A stretch of DNA of 64,000 nt from Bacteroidia bacterium (GCA_041391665.1 JAWKNO010000001.1:1922001-1986000), one strand, 5' to 3'. Positions 24,491-33,638 are shown, numbered from the stretch's first letter. Program-made: numbers and translations. Notes: generated by a model from the sequence alone, not told the origin.

Positions 24491-26170
24491 TTAAGGGGAA
24501 TTTTCTGCACGCAATATTTCCCTGCTTTTTCTTCTATAAAATACAAATCCCGCAGATTCATACAGTCGCTCGAAATTACGAAATCTTTGCCTGAAGGCTT
24601 CGTTTTCCCTGTGTACTTTTACGGCTAAATATACGTCTTTATCGATTTCTCCTTCTGTCAGCCAGGCGATAGTGGGGGCTTCTTTTTGTGCCGGAGGGCT
24701 GACTTTACCGTAAAAATAGGGCAAATAACTTTTGTACCAGGCTGTCATTACATATACATCCTGACCTGCAAGCCCGGCGAAAAAATCCTGTGGCGCACCC
24801 TGTGTATAGCGGGCAACCCTGGGTACAACAAAACCAAATTGCCCGTTGACAAAAAAAAGCGTCAAAAATACCTGTAAGTACAAAAACTGCTGCCACCGCT
24901 GTTTGAAGAGCAGATAAAAATTGACAATCAGTCCGATAAGAAATACGGCCCCAATCATCCATTCGAAGCCACTCCACGCTACTTTCATCGTGAGATTGGC
25001 CCGGGCAAATGGATCTGCGATCAACGCTGAAATTTCATTGGTATGTGCTGCTGCAAGGTTGACCATTACAGGTGCAATTCCCCAAATCAATAGCCCTATC
25101 GCCAAAATCAGCCATATATCCCAGGTCATGCGTTTTCTCCCGGCCAGTAGTTCTGCAAAGAAAAAAGCTGCAAGAAAAGCTCCGGGAAAATATAACAGGG
25201 AAGCATAATGAACAATTTTGGTCTTCACGATGGAAAACAATACCATGATTACCCAAAACCATATCAGCATAAACCGGTGAAGCAGCCGTTCATTTTGGGA
25301 TTCAGGTTTTAAAGCCATTGCTCTGAAAACAAAAGCACTTAAGGGAAAACAACCCGGCAAAAACACCAGGAAATGGTAATAAAATGGCTGCGCATGCCCG
25401 GCTACATCCTGCTGAAATAACCCCAATTGGTATCGCAAAAAATTATTGATAAATTCTGTACCGTGAGCGACGGTTTCGAGCCCGTACCAGCCCATTATCA
25501 CGATTACCCATGCCGCAAGAAACTTCAGTGTGGCTAATACCGGAATCCGGAAACGGTCAGTGACGAGTTTATAGATTCCGTAAATGAGCAAGGTTACCAG
25601 CAGTGCAACAGGCCCTTTGGTAAGCGTGGCAAGTCCTATCCAGAATCCCGCTGCCCACGGCCCGCTATCTGCTGATGCGCGGGAATTATCTTCTTTGATC
25701 AGAAAATCATGCCTGAGAATCTGCATGAGTCCCAGGAAAATAAAAAAATTAAATACAGGGTCAATGATTCCCGATTTAAAATAAATGACAGGCAATAAGG
25801 TCGCCAGATAAAATCCAGCCAGCAGCCGCGCAAACGCTTCACCTTTAAAAAACAAACCATTCCAGTAAATGGCAGCCAGGGTGAAAATTCCTGCCAGCAC
25901 ATTGGGAAACCGCGCTGCGAATTCATTTACGCCAAAAATGTGCATAGAAAGCGTTTGCAGCCAGAAAAAAAGTGGAGGTTTTTCAAAAAACGGCTGATAG
26001 TTGATTTGCACCTGGAGATAATTACCGGTTGTGATCATTTCCCTTGCGGCTTCCGCAAAATTGATTTCATCCCAGTCAAAAAGTGGCGGTGCACCGAGGA
26101 AAAGCGCAAACCCCACGGCGCAGATCAAGGCGAGAAGGCTAAAATCACGGATATGGGGGCGAATCGGCAT
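24491..26170 (-). CDS. Glycosyltransferase family 39 (ArnT/PMT-like) integral membrane protein
   Basis: Polyprenyl-phosphate-sugar-dependent glycosyltransferase acting on the periplasmic face. The 559-residue product has many hydrophobic helices and the family motif with acidic pair FDWDEINFAEAAREMI near residue 33, followed by QINYQPFFEKPPLFFWLQTL, which is the conserved loop of ArnT/PMT enzymes, and LATLTKGPVALLVTLLIYG. A soluble C-terminal tail (about 450-559) follows the last helix. Acceptor (lipid A, protein or glycan) cannot be read from sequence. The spacer of 130 nt to the next minus-strand gene holds no recognised feature. Confidence 0.87.
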   Translation of the reverse strand: MPIRPHIRDFSLLALICAVGFALFLGAPPLFDWDEINFAEAAREMITTGNYLQVQINYQPFFEKPPLFFWLQTLSMHIFGVNEFAARFPNVLAGIFTLAAIYWNGLFFKGEAFARLLAGFYLATLLPVIYFKSGIIDPVFNFFIFLGLMQILRHDFLIKEDNSRASADSGPWAAGFWIGLATLTKGPVALLVTLLIYGIYKLVTDRFRIPVLATLKFLAAWVIVIMGWYGLETVAHGTEFINNFLRYQLGLFQQDVAGHAQPFYYHFLVFLPGCFPLSAFVFRAMALKPESQNERLLHRFMLIWFWVIMVLFSIVKTKIVHYASLLYFPGAFLAAFFFAELLAGRKRMTWDIWLILAIGLLIWGIAPVMVNLAAAHTNEISALIADPFARANLTMKVAWSGFEWMIGAVFLIGLIVNFYLLFKQRWQQFLYLQVFLTLFFVNGQFGFVVPRVARYTQGAPQDFFAGLAGQDVYVMTAWYKSYLPYFYGKVSPPAQKEAPTIAWLTEGEIDKDVYLAVKVHRENEAFRQRFRNFERLYESAGFVFYRRKSREILRAENSP

Positions 26171-26202
26171 AAAGTTTTGGCGTTGAACGTAAATAAAAAA
26201 TC

Positions 26203-26997
26203 TTATAAACGGGAACGCAGCCCGGGTTGGATGATTGTTGAAAACTGGCGGTAAAGGTTGGCAATTTCCGGCTGATCGTGTAGTAACTGCAAATGTTTTT
26301 CAATGGTGATCATATCACTTCTGATCGCGGGACCGGTCTGACTTTGTGCAGGGCCTAAAGAAAATACATTTTCAAGATGTCCCATAATTAAAGCCTGATA
26401 AACAGAAAAATCAACGGTTGGATTGATTTCCTGGGAGAGGCGGTACAGACAATTTGTAAAATTATTGACGAGCACCGCACCCAGATGGAGCCGGAGGCGA
26501 GACTGGCTATCCATAACCTGTACTGTTTCAGACAGCGATTGGGCCAAAGGGAGAATCGTTGTGAGCACAGTTTCAGACCCTTCTGCGAAAACCGGAATCT
26601 GCAAAAATGATTTTGTGATCTGCGCTTTAAAAGATTGCAGCGGATAGAGTACCCCAATATTTTCGCCCAGGGGCGATAAAACCTCTAAGGGCGTGCTTCC
26701 TGAAGTATGGATAACGATTACATCCGTAGAGATTATCGCGGCAAGTTGATGTGCAATCTGAGGCAAAGCCTGGTCACCTGTGGTAAGGAAAACGATATTT
26801 ACTTCCGGCGGAATGGCCGTAAGGTCAGTATGACCCACAGGGATTTTGAGAGATTTTGTATAAAAATTTACTTTTTCGGAAGATCTGGAAATAAGGGTAG
26901 AAACAAAAAAACCGGCCTGATTGAGCGCAGGTATGAGGCTCCATGCCAGATTTCCGGCACCGATAACGGCAATATTACTATCTGAGGGGCTGATCAT
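26203..26997 (-). CDS. Rossmann-fold / DUF2520 oxidoreductase-like protein
   Basis: Predicted NAD(P)-binding cytosolic protein of 264 residues. The N-terminal Rossmann-like domain shows IAVIGAGNLAWSLIPALNQAG, a family-typical glycine motif, then VNIVFLTTGDQALPQIA and VIVIHTSGSTPLEVL. The C-terminal DUF2520 helical domain has HLGAVLVNNFTNCLYRLSQE and SQTGPAIRSDMITIEKHL. It resembles ketopantoate- or F420-reductase-like dehydrogenases, but no substrate is known. The ATG at 26997 begins right before the nucleotide-binding strand; a frame extension to 27276 runs through the tRNA gene and is spurious. TACCTTTG at 27009-27002 may be its -7 element, leaving almost no leader. Confidence 0.82.
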   Translation of the reverse strand: MISPSDSNIAVIGAGNLAWSLIPALNQAGFFVSTLISRSSEKVNFYTKSLKIPVGHTDLTAIPPEVNIVFLTTGDQALPQIAHQLAAIISTDVIVIHTSGSTPLEVLSPLGENIGVLYPLQSFKAQITKSFLQIPVFAEGSETVLTTILPLAQSLSETVQVMDSQSRLRLHLGAVLVNNFTNCLYRLSQEINPTVDFSVYQALIMGHLENVFSLGPAQSQTGPAIRSDMITIEKHLQLLHDQPEIANLYRQFSTIIQPGLRSRL

Positions 26998-27086
26998 TGC
27001 CCAAAGGTAATGAATTCTATTTTCACAGCCTTGTGTGGAGTTGTATTGCATTTGTCGGATATTCAAACCATATTTGCAGCCTGAAT

Positions 27087-27161
27087 GGGACGTTAGCTCA
27101 GTTGGTTTAGAGCGCTGCTTTGACAGAGCAGAGGTCACTGGTTCGAATCCAGTACGTCCCA
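27087..27161 (+). tRNA. tRNA-Val (anticodon GAC)
   Basis: 75-nt cloverleaf. The acceptor stem GGGACGT pairs with ACGTCCC, D-arm GCTC...GAGC, anticodon stem CTGCT/AGCAG with loop TTGACAG (anticodon GAC), T-arm ACTGG TTCGAAT CCAGT, and discriminator A. CCA is not encoded. The gene lies between divergent protein genes. Confidence 0.95.
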
Positions 27162-27205
27162 CTTCCCTTCCCATTTCATCCGTGTCATTTTCAGCGGTAT
27201 CTTCA

Positions 27206-27865
27206 ATGTTAATCTTACTGGTAGCTGCGACAGAATTAGAATCGGCCTGGCTGCGTGAGGCTATGGGGTTCCGCAAGGAAGGTCATTTATATGTTTCCGA
27301 TTTTAGGGGACGTAGGATAGAATTGCTGCATACGGGTATTGGAATGGTCAATACGGCCTTTCATCTGGGAAAATATCTGGCAGTTCATCAACCTGACATG
27401 GCTGTAAATTTTGGAATAGCAGGCAGTTTTGACTATGCACGGCGCCTTGGCAGTGTGGTGGAGGTGGTAAGTGATACTTTTTCGGAATTGGGGGCCGCAA
27501 CTCCTGAAAAGTTTCTGGATCTCCAGGCAATGGGTTTTCCTTTGATGGAACATGCGGGGAAATTGTGGTTCAACCGGCTTGAAAACCCTGCCCCGTCGGC
27601 GTTAGACATTGTACAGGTGAAAGGAATCACCGTAAATACCGTACATGGTGACCCCGCAGCGATCGAAGTGGTGCGCAAAAGATGGAGCCCGGAAATTGAG
27701 ACGATGGAAGGAGGCGCATTTTTTCATGCGATGATTCATTCTGAGATTCCGTTTTTTGCCTTCCGGGGTATTTCTAATTATGTAGAGTTGCGCGACCGGA
27801 GCAAATGGCAGATACCACTCGCGGCAGAACAGGTACAAAGATTTATAAAAAAGGAAGTTTTATAA
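27206..27865 (+). CDS. mqnB: Futalosine hydrolase
   Basis: Nucleosidase of the futalosine route to menaquinone, releasing hypoxanthine from futalosine. The 219-residue product is a purine-nucleoside-phosphorylase fold: start MLILLVAATELESAWL, HTGIGMVNTAFHLGKYL, VNFGIAGSFDYARRLG, the base/ribose-binding ETMEGGAFFH (about 168-177) and FAFRGISNYVELRDR. This spacing is typical of Bacteroidota MqnB; a 5'-methylthioadenosine nucleosidase is the main alternative. The ATG at 27206 lies after the tRNA gene; the frame extends upstream through the tRNA but without coding support. Confidence 0.87.
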   Translation: MLILLVAATELESAWLREAMGFRKEGHLYVSDFRGRRIELLHTGIGMVNTAFHLGKYLAVHQPDMAVNFGIAGSFDYARRLGSVVEVVSDTFSELGAATPEKFLDLQAMGFPLMEHAGKLWFNRLENPAPSALDIVQVKGITVNTVHGDPAAIEVVRKRWSPEIETMEGGAFFHAMIHSEIPFFAFRGISNYVELRDRSKWQIPLAAEQVQRFIKKEVL

Positions 27866-27958
27866 TATGCAACCCGTTGTCTTGTTCGTAGGTTGTTTAT
27901 TGGTTAATTCATCCGAAACCCATACATTAGCGAAATAAAAACAGAATTTAACCACACT

Positions 27959-28912
27959 ATGGCAAGCACTTTAGATAGTTCGAAGACAACGAGCAGAGCC
28001 ATTCTTGTAATTGTAGGCATCCTTGTATTATCAGCACTGGCATATTTTTCGGTAAAATATTTTTCCGAAAAAGGAGCCAATGAAGAGAATGTTGCCACTA
28101 TAGAAAATCTGAATAACGAAATTCTTCAATTGGAAGAAAAGATCCTTAACCTGGAAGTTGCGATTGAGGATCAGAATATGGAGTTGGCAGAGAAGGATAA
28201 ACTCCTCGAAGAGAAATATGAAGAACTTGAAGCCATGGTGGGACGGGTTGCCGAGGCAAAAAAGGATAATAAGGCAAATATTGCGAAAATCAAGCAATTG
28301 GAAAGCCGGGTTTCTGAGCTGAAAGGTCTGGTTGACCAATACAGTAAGCAGATCGAATACCTCAAAGAACAAAATCGCCAGCTTACCGGGCAGGTTGACA
28401 GCCTCGTAGTAATCGAAGGGGAGCTGACTGTACAAAACAAGACACTTACAGCCCGCAATGAGGCGACTTCCCGCGAGCTGGAGCAAACACGGAAAATCGC
28501 TTCCGCACTTAAAACCAAGGATTTTCGGTTTATCAATATTAAGAAGCCGGGTAAAAAGGAAAAGGAAGAAGAGGAGTTTTCCCGCCGCACGTTGAAAGAT
28601 ATCAGAATCTGTTTTACGATTCTCGAAAATCCGATCACACCCTCCGGTGAAAAAGAGGTATATCTGGTTTATGAAAATCCGGATGGAACGGCCAATACCA
28701 ATTTCACCTCAGGTTTTAGCGGAAAATTTATTCACAACGATGAAGAAAAGGTATATACCGTCATGAAGTCCATCAATTATGAAAATGATGCGACAGAAGT
28801 GTGTATGGACTATTCACCGGCAGAGGAGAATAAATATCAGAAAGGCACCCAATATGTGTCGGTTTATTGCGACGGTCGGCTGATCGGGCAGGGGACGTTT
28901 GAGGTGAAATAA
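27959..28912 (+). CDS. Membrane-anchored coiled-coil protein, unknown function
   Basis: A 317-residue product without a recognised family name. A short cytosolic tail is followed by one transmembrane helix (AILVIVGILVLSALAYFSV, about 15-33), then a long heptad-rich coiled coil from about 43 to 185 (ENLNNEILQLEEKILNLEVA and similar). A charged KKPGKKEKEEEEF linker leads to a C-terminal globular beta domain (about 205-317) with two cysteines. This plan (single TM, coiled coil, small terminal domain) recurs in Bacteroidota but gives no direct function. Monocistronic; ended by the hairpin at 28919-28983. Confidence 0.65.
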   Translation: MASTLDSSKTTSRAILVIVGILVLSALAYFSVKYFSEKGANEENVATIENLNNEILQLEEKILNLEVAIEDQNMELAEKDKLLEEKYEELEAMVGRVAEAKKDNKANIAKIKQLESRVSELKGLVDQYSKQIEYLKEQNRQLTGQVDSLVVIEGELTVQNKTLTARNEATSRELEQTRKIASALKTKDFRFINIKKPGKKEKEEEEFSRRTLKDIRICFTILENPITPSGEKEVYLVYENPDGTANTNFTSGFSGKFIHNDEEKVYTVMKSINYENDATEVCMDYSPAEENKYQKGTQYVSVYCDGRLIGQGTFEVK

Positions 28913-28918
28913 AAAGAA

Positions 28919-28983
28919 ATCGCCACTCAAACATCTGACATGAAGGGATCTGAAATCCTTGTGCCGGATGTTTGCGTGGCGAT
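28919..28983. terminator. Long hairpin between convergent genes
   Basis: ATCGCCAC-t-CAAACATC (28919-28935) pairs with GATGTTTG-c-GTGGCGAT (28967-28983) with a single opposed mismatch; a smaller imperfect hairpin sits in the loop. It lies 6 nt after the stop at 28912 and 9 nt before the end of the convergent RNase G gene, so it can serve both strands. Confidence 0.75.
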
Positions 28984-28992
28984 CTTAATAGG

Positions 28993-30546
28993 TTAGAATT
29001 TTATTTCTTCCCCTAAAGCATTAAAATACTTAGCAGAGGTGAAAGGCATGGAGACATCGTCCTTGATTTTCACCCAAACCCAGTAGTTTTTAAACCATTT
29101 GGCCTGGTAACTATTGAGGAATCCTTTTCTAAGGTAAGAAGCAACAAACGGATTGACATTGATGGTCAGCTTTTTCTCCTTGTTTTGCTTGATAAGGAAG
29201 TCAATATTATTGGCGATCTCATCAGCAATAAGAATAGAAGGCTGAATTTTGCCGGATCCATTACAGCTCGGGCATACTTCCGAAGTCTGAATATCAATCT
29301 GAGGCCGCACCCGTTGCCGGGTAATCTGTATCAGACCGAACTTACTCATCGGGAGGATAGAGTGTTTGGCGCGATCGGTTTTCATCTCCTTTTTGAGATG
29401 GTCATTGAGGATTCGCCGGTTTTCAGACTTTTTCAGATCAATAAAGTCCACTACGATAATACCACCCATATCGCGGAGGCGAAGTTGGCGGGCAATTTCT
29501 GTAGCAGCTTCCATATTGACTTTGAGCGCAGTCTCTTCGAGAGTCTGATTGCTGAGATTTTTGCTTCCACTATTCACATCAATGACGTGCATCGCCTCGG
29601 TATGTTCAATGACGAGGTATGCCCCATTGGCCATAGATGCCACTTTCCCGAAAGAAGCCTTGATTTGTTTTTCAAGCCCCATATATTGAAATAAAGGGAT
29701 TTTACCTTTGTAAAGCTTAAGCCCTTTCAGGTAATCAGGCTGGCGTTCTTTCAGATATTCTTCGATGTCTTTGAAGGCCTGAGGATCATCGGTGTAGATG
29801 GCGTCGAAGCCATGACTAAGCATATCCCTAAGAATGCTTGTAGCGCGGTTGTGTTCACTTAGGACCTTCACGGGTGCGCGGGAGCTAGGCATGTCCAAAG
29901 TCATGGCATGCCACTTTTCAACGATGTCGGAAATGTCTTTGCTAAGAGTAGCAGCGTCTTTTCCACTTGCAGCGGTACGGACGATCATTCCGAAATTTTT
30001 AGGACATAGGCTTTCGGCAAGAATCTTGAGCCTGCGACGTTCATCGGCGGAGCGGATTTTTTTGGAAACCGAAACCACATTGGAGAAAGGCACCAGGACG
30101 ATATATTGTCCCGGGAGAGAGATTTCACTGGAGAGGCGCGGGCCTTTAGTCGAAATCGGCTCTTTTACTACCTGAACCAGGATATCCTGATTGGGTTTAA
30201 GTACTTCCTCCATTTTACCATGCTTGTTGATATCAGGCAATGGATTAATGGTTTCCAAAATGTCAGCGCGTCCGATTTTTTCGACCCTGGTTGCTTTCAT
30301 ATATTTGAGCAGAGACCTAACCTGAGGTCCAAGATCAAAATAATGAAGGAATGCATCTCTCGGATGTCCGACATCCACAAATGCTGCATTTAAACCGGGA
30401 ACGATCTTTCGGACTTTTCCTAAGAACAAATCACCGACAGAGAACTCCTCTGAAAGTTTTTCATGATGGAGTTCTACAATTTTTTTGTCTTGCAGAATGC
30501 CTATTCTGAGTCCTTCTTCAGTTTTGCTTACAACTAATTCATTCAC
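28993..30546 (-). CDS. rng: Ribonuclease E/G family endoribonuclease
   Basis: Single-strand-specific endoribonuclease for rRNA maturation and mRNA decay. The 517-residue product has an N-terminal S1-type RNA-binding region (VGDLFLGKVRKIVPGLNAAF, about 36-110). The catalytic aspartates are in MHVIDVNSGSKN (about 315) and GGIIVVDFIDLKK (about 358), with the linking LEETALKVNMEAATEIARQL. A zinc-link CPSCNGSGKI follows near residue 425. Length fits RNase G rather than the longer RNase E. In Bacteroidota this gene often sits near the short AURKAIP1-type protein and HU, as here. Confidence 0.95.
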   Translation of the reverse strand: MNELVVSKTEEGLRIGILQDKKIVELHHEKLSEEFSVGDLFLGKVRKIVPGLNAAFVDVGHPRDAFLHYFDLGPQVRSLLKYMKATRVEKIGRADILETINPLPDINKHGKMEEVLKPNQDILVQVVKEPISTKGPRLSSEISLPGQYIVLVPFSNVVSVSKKIRSADERRRLKILAESLCPKNFGMIVRTAASGKDAATLSKDISDIVEKWHAMTLDMPSSRAPVKVLSEHNRATSILRDMLSHGFDAIYTDDPQAFKDIEEYLKERQPDYLKGLKLYKGKIPLFQYMGLEKQIKASFGKVASMANGAYLVIEHTEAMHVIDVNSGSKNLSNQTLEETALKVNMEAATEIARQLRLRDMGGIIVVDFIDLKKSENRRILNDHLKKEMKTDRAKHSILPMSKFGLIQITRQRVRPQIDIQTSEVCPSCNGSGKIQPSILIADEIANNIDFLIKQNKEKKLTINVNPFVASYLRKGFLNSYQAKWFKNYWVWVKIKDDVSMPFTSAKYFNALGEEIKF

Positions 30547-30692
30547 TAGCTAAAGTATTAAGCCTAATTCCTCTCCGTGAGGATAAAGCTGAAGCTGAGA
30601 TGACTGGTGCTAAGGAGATAGTAAGCAGGTCAAAAAAAGAAAAATGAACTGACCGGTGCGTCAATTCGGGCTAGGCATCGCTACTCAACCCG

Positions 30693-30785
30693 TTATTTTT
30701 TCTTCTTATGACGGTTTTTTCTGAGTCTCTTTTTCCGCTTGTGGGTTGAGATCTTATGTCTTTTTCTTTTCTTTCCGCAGGGCAT
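30693..30785 (-). CDS. AURKAIP1/COX24 domain-containing 30-residue basic protein
   Basis: Very short gene. Its translation is extremely basic (MPCGKKRKRHKISTHKRKKR then LRKNRHKKKK) and matches the small AURKAIP1/COX24-type proteins annotated across Bacteroidota, which are related to the mitochondrial small-subunit protein mS38. A ribosome-associated role is likely but inferred. It starts with ATG at 30785, 21 nt downstream of the TPR gene on the same strand, and stops at 30693. It falls below common gene-calling size limits. Confidence 0.85.
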   Translation of the reverse strand: MPCGKKRKRHKISTHKRKKRLRKNRHKKKK

Positions 30786-30806
30786 AACGTATCCTCCTGA
30801 TTTTAT

Positions 30807-31670
30807 TTATGGTAAAGTATTAATTAACTCGCGGGCAGAAAGCTTGATTTCATCATCGGCTTCCTTACTGCGAATGAGTTCTTCCAATAGTGGTTTTGCA
30901 AGTGCTGGTTGTTCCATTCTGATGAAAGTAACCGCCAATTGCAATTTGGCCGGGCCGTAATCCGGTGCGTTTTCCAGCACTTTTTCAAATCGCTCACGGG
31001 CTTTGTCCAACTGATTGGTCTGAAGGGAAAATACCCCCAGATAATAGCCTGCTTCAATATGATTCGGATTTTTTTCAACTACGGACCTGAGGGTCATAAT
31101 GCCTTTCATGCTGTTTTCCGGCAATCCTGACTGAATATAACCCAAACCAAGGTACATCAATGCTTCCTCTTCGTTGGGATTTTCTTCCACAACTTTCGAG
31201 AGATAAGCAATAGATTTTGCGGAGTATTGGCGAAAAAGCAACGAATCTGACTGGACATAGTCCAATTGAGAGGCTTTTTGGCTCAAAATTCCGGCCTGTA
31301 TTCTGTTTTTTAAAGAACTTTCTGTCTGAGCCAGTTGGTCAGCATAATCTGCTGCATACTCAAACCGATTTCTCGAAGCCAGCAACTGAACAATGGAATC
31401 CAGTATTACTGTTTTCTCCCGGCCTTCAGCTTGCGATAGCTGTCCGACCCATCGGTCATATTTTTCATCCTTAGCCAGAGGCGGGATATTGGCAGAAGCT
31501 GCACTGGTCTGCGGTAAGGCCACGCTGGTAGTTCCTAATGCCGTTTCTGTCTTGTTGTGAAGGTTCGATTTATCGGCAAAAAACAACATCAGACAAACCA
31601 GCAACCCTACGGCAACTACAATAAATCTAAGAGAACGACCTCCGGTGAATATGGATGAAGAAACAGACAT
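30807..31670 (-). CDS. Membrane-anchored TPR-repeat protein
   Basis: A 287-residue product with an N-terminal transmembrane helix (FIVVAVGLLVCLMLFF, about 15-31). A low-complexity linker follows, then tetratricopeptide-type helices over about 80-287. The best repeats are EEALMYLGLGYIQSGLPENS, HIEAGYYLGVFSLQTNQLD and YGPAKLQLAVTFIRMEQPAL. TPR arrays mediate protein contacts; no enzyme domain is present. The gene is between HU (upstream, 17 nt) and the 30-residue basic protein (downstream), so the three may be one transcript. Confidence 0.8.
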   Translation of the reverse strand: MSVSSSIFTGGRSLRFIVVAVGLLVCLMLFFADKSNLHNKTETALGTTSVALPQTSAASANIPPLAKDEKYDRWVGQLSQAEGREKTVILDSIVQLLASRNRFEYAADYADQLAQTESSLKNRIQAGILSQKASQLDYVQSDSLLFRQYSAKSIAYLSKVVEENPNEEEALMYLGLGYIQSGLPENSMKGIMTLRSVVEKNPNHIEAGYYLGVFSLQTNQLDKARERFEKVLENAPDYGPAKLQLAVTFIRMEQPALAKPLLEELIRSKEADDEIKLSARELINTLP

Positions 31671-31687
31671 ATTTTTTCCCTGATACC

Positions 31688-31984
31688 TTACGAAGCGGGT
31701 TTGATATCAGAGCTTTTTACTTTTTCAACAAATACTTTTGCTGGTTTGAAGCTCGGCACGAAATGCGCCGGGATCTCGATGGATTTGTTTTGTGAAATAA
31801 TCCGGCCTACTTTTTTCTTTCTTGCCTTTACGACAAAACTACCAAAGCCGCGGACATATACATTCTCACCGTTCGCAAGGGAATTTTTGACAACCGTGAA
31901 AAATCCTTCAAGGGAAGCAGATACGTCTGCTTTGTCAATACCCGTCTTTTGGGCAATCTCTACGATTACTTCTGCCTTAGTCAC
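31688..31984 (-). CDS. HU/IHF family DNA-binding protein
   Basis: Histone-like DNA-bending nucleoid protein of 98 residues. Family hallmarks: MTKAEVIVEIAQKTGIDKAD, VYVRGFGSFVVKARKKKVGR with the DNA-contact arm following, and IEIPAHFVPSFKPAKVFVE. The start codon is GTG at 31984 (giving MTKAEV), as no ATG precedes the conserved N-terminus. A good promoter lies at 32047-32076. HU and IHF subunits cannot be distinguished by eye. Confidence 0.93.
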   Translation of the reverse strand: MTKAEVIVEIAQKTGIDKADVSASLEGFFTVVKNSLANGENVYVRGFGSFVVKARKKKVGRIISQNKSIEIPAHFVPSFKPAKVFVEKVKSSDIKPAS

Positions 31985-32046
31985 TGTAGGTCTAATTTAC
32001 TAGTTAAGAAACAATTACGGACAATCGCCTCCCGACAATTGAATCG

Positions 32047-32076
32047 CAAATTTAGCACAATCGTTTAAATCACAAA
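32047..32076 (-). promoter_or_regulatory. Bacteroidota-type promoter for the HU gene
   Basis: Minus strand: TTTG (32076-32073), 18-nt spacer, TAAATTTG (32054-32047). Predicted start near 32041 gives a leader of about 57 nt before the GTG start. Confidence 0.6.
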
Positions 32077-32172
32077 ACTTTTTCTGACAAAAGCTTTCAG
32101 TCTTTCTAATATGCTTTAAAAACTGAAAATAGTATTTTGCGCATTCGGTGATCATTTTCTTATCTGTGCCCT

Positions 32173-33189
32173 ATGAATTTTGGCCTGTATGTTGTTGACT
32201 GGTATGAATCTAACGGCAGAAATCTTCCCTGGAGAGAAACGCGTGACCCTTATAAAATCTGGATTTCTGAGGTAATTCTTCAACAGACCCGCATTATTCA
32301 GGGTATGGGGTATTATCAGCGTTTTATCCGTCGTTTTCCTGATGTAACTACTTTGGCAGAGGCTTCCCTCGACGAAGTGCTCAAATATTGGGAAGGACTT
32401 GGCTACTACAGCCGTGCCCGAAATCTGCATGCCGCAGCAAAGCAGATCGTAAATGATTATCAAGGCGTTTTTCCCGATCACTACGCTGTGCTCCAGAAAC
32501 TCAAAGGAATTGGGCCTTATACTGCACGGGCAATTGGTTCATTTGCTTTTGGTAATGATACCGGGGTCATCGATGGTAATGTCCTTCGGGTAATGAGTCG
32601 CGTATTGGGTGATCCTTCTCCAATCAATAAGGCCAGCACGCGCAACCGGTTTCAGACAATCATCGATGGTTGGGTGAAAAATGTGGATTCCCGTCTCTTT
32701 AACAATGGTATCATGGATATCGGGTCGGTCATTTGTACGCCTACCCGTCCGGGATGCCTGATCTGCCCGCTACAATCATCGTGTAAAGCTTATCAGGATG
32801 GAATGACGCACCTGCTTCCTGTAAAAGAAAAATCCGCTGACAGAAAAATCAAGTACTACAACTTTTATCTCTCCACCCGGGCCAACGGTGACTTTCTGAT
32901 CCGCCAGCGCCCCGAAGACGGTCTTTGGGGAGGACTTTGGGAAGTGCCCAATGAAGAAGTGGATTTTGTGGAATGGGAGAAAAAATCAGGTAAACACGGC
33001 GGCCAGTTCCTTTTTTCCATGAAACATGTTTTCACCCATTTTGATATGTTTATCCATGTATTTTTGCTCTCCGGTGATTTTTCGGAGGAATGGCCGGAGG
33101 CCCAATTTATTTCTACAGATAAAATTTCTATATTTGCTTTTTCTAAAGCAGTGTTGAAGATTTTTGATACATGGCAAAATACGGACTGA
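32173..33189 (+). CDS. mutY: A/G-specific adenine glycosylase MutY
   Basis: Base-excision repair enzyme that removes adenine mispaired with 8-oxoguanine. The 338-residue product has NLPWRETRDPYKIWISEVIL with the catalytic glutamate, QQTRIIQGMGYYQRF, helix-hairpin-helix LKGIGPYTARAIGSFAFG, catalytic aspartate in GVIDGNVLRV, and the iron-sulfur cysteines C-x6-C-x2-C-x5-C at CTPTRPGCLICPLQSSC (about 195-211). A C-terminal NUDIX-like domain (about 230-338) recognises 8-oxoG. First gene of the Bacteroidota mutY-ssb-gldE-gldD block; its end overlaps the ssb start by 19 nt. Confidence 0.95.
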   Translation: MNFGLYVVDWYESNGRNLPWRETRDPYKIWISEVILQQTRIIQGMGYYQRFIRRFPDVTTLAEASLDEVLKYWEGLGYYSRARNLHAAAKQIVNDYQGVFPDHYAVLQKLKGIGPYTARAIGSFAFGNDTGVIDGNVLRVMSRVLGDPSPINKASTRNRFQTIIDGWVKNVDSRLFNNGIMDIGSVICTPTRPGCLICPLQSSCKAYQDGMTHLLPVKEKSADRKIKYYNFYLSTRANGDFLIRQRPEDGLWGGLWEVPNEEVDFVEWEKKSGKHGGQFLFSMKHVFTHFDMFIHVFLLSGDFSEEWPEAQFISTDKISIFAFSKAVLKIFDTWQNTD

Positions 33190-33638
33190 ATCAGGTGACG
33201 CTTATAGGAAATCTCGGCAGAGATCCAGAAATCAAATACCTGGACCAGGGGGTCGCCTTCACCAATCTTTGGATGGCCTGTACCGAATCATACCGTGATA
33301 AAAACGGAAATAACGTGGATCGGACGGAGTGGATCAGTGTAAACCTGTGGCGCTCTCAGGCTGAAATTGCAGCGAAATACTGTCGGAAAGGCTCTACCGT
33401 ATGTGTGGAAGGCCGCCTGACTACCCGGACCTGGGATACCCCGCAGGGTGAAAAACGGTCAAAAACCGAAGTGGAAGGGCGCCGAATCATTCTACTCGAC
33501 GGTCGCCCCGGTGGTGGAGATCAAAATCCTACCTCTGTTCCCGTATCTGAAACATCCGGCCATTTTCCCGGCTCTGATTCAGGAACTAATCAATTTTCAA
33601 ATACACCCGGGGAAGGACTCGATGACTTACCCTTCTGA
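33171..33638 (+). CDS. ssb: Single-stranded DNA-binding protein
   Basis: OB-fold protein that coats single-stranded DNA in replication and repair. The 155-residue product has NQVTLIGNLGRDPEIKYLDQ, EWISVNLWRSQAEIAAKYC, RKGSTVCVEGRLTTRTWDT and the C-terminal acidic tail GLDDLPF that recruits partner proteins, joined by a flexible Gly/Ser/Pro-rich linker. It starts within the end of mutY, so translational coupling is likely. Bacteroidota genomes often carry more than one ssb; this is the one tied to gldE. Confidence 0.95.
   Translation: MAKYGLNQVTLIGNLGRDPEIKYLDQGVAFTNLWMACTESYRDKNGNNVDRTEWISVNLWRSQAEIAAKYCRKGSTVCVEGRLTTRTWDTPQGEKRSKTEVEGRRIILLDGRPGGGDQNPTSVPVSETSGHFPGSDSGTNQFSNTPGEGLDDLPF

Noticed and set aside
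27035..27205. N-terminal extension of mqnB and of the DUF2520 protein through the tRNA gene
   Set aside because: Both frames run through a well-formed tRNA-Val; the conserved domains start right at the internal ATGs chosen.
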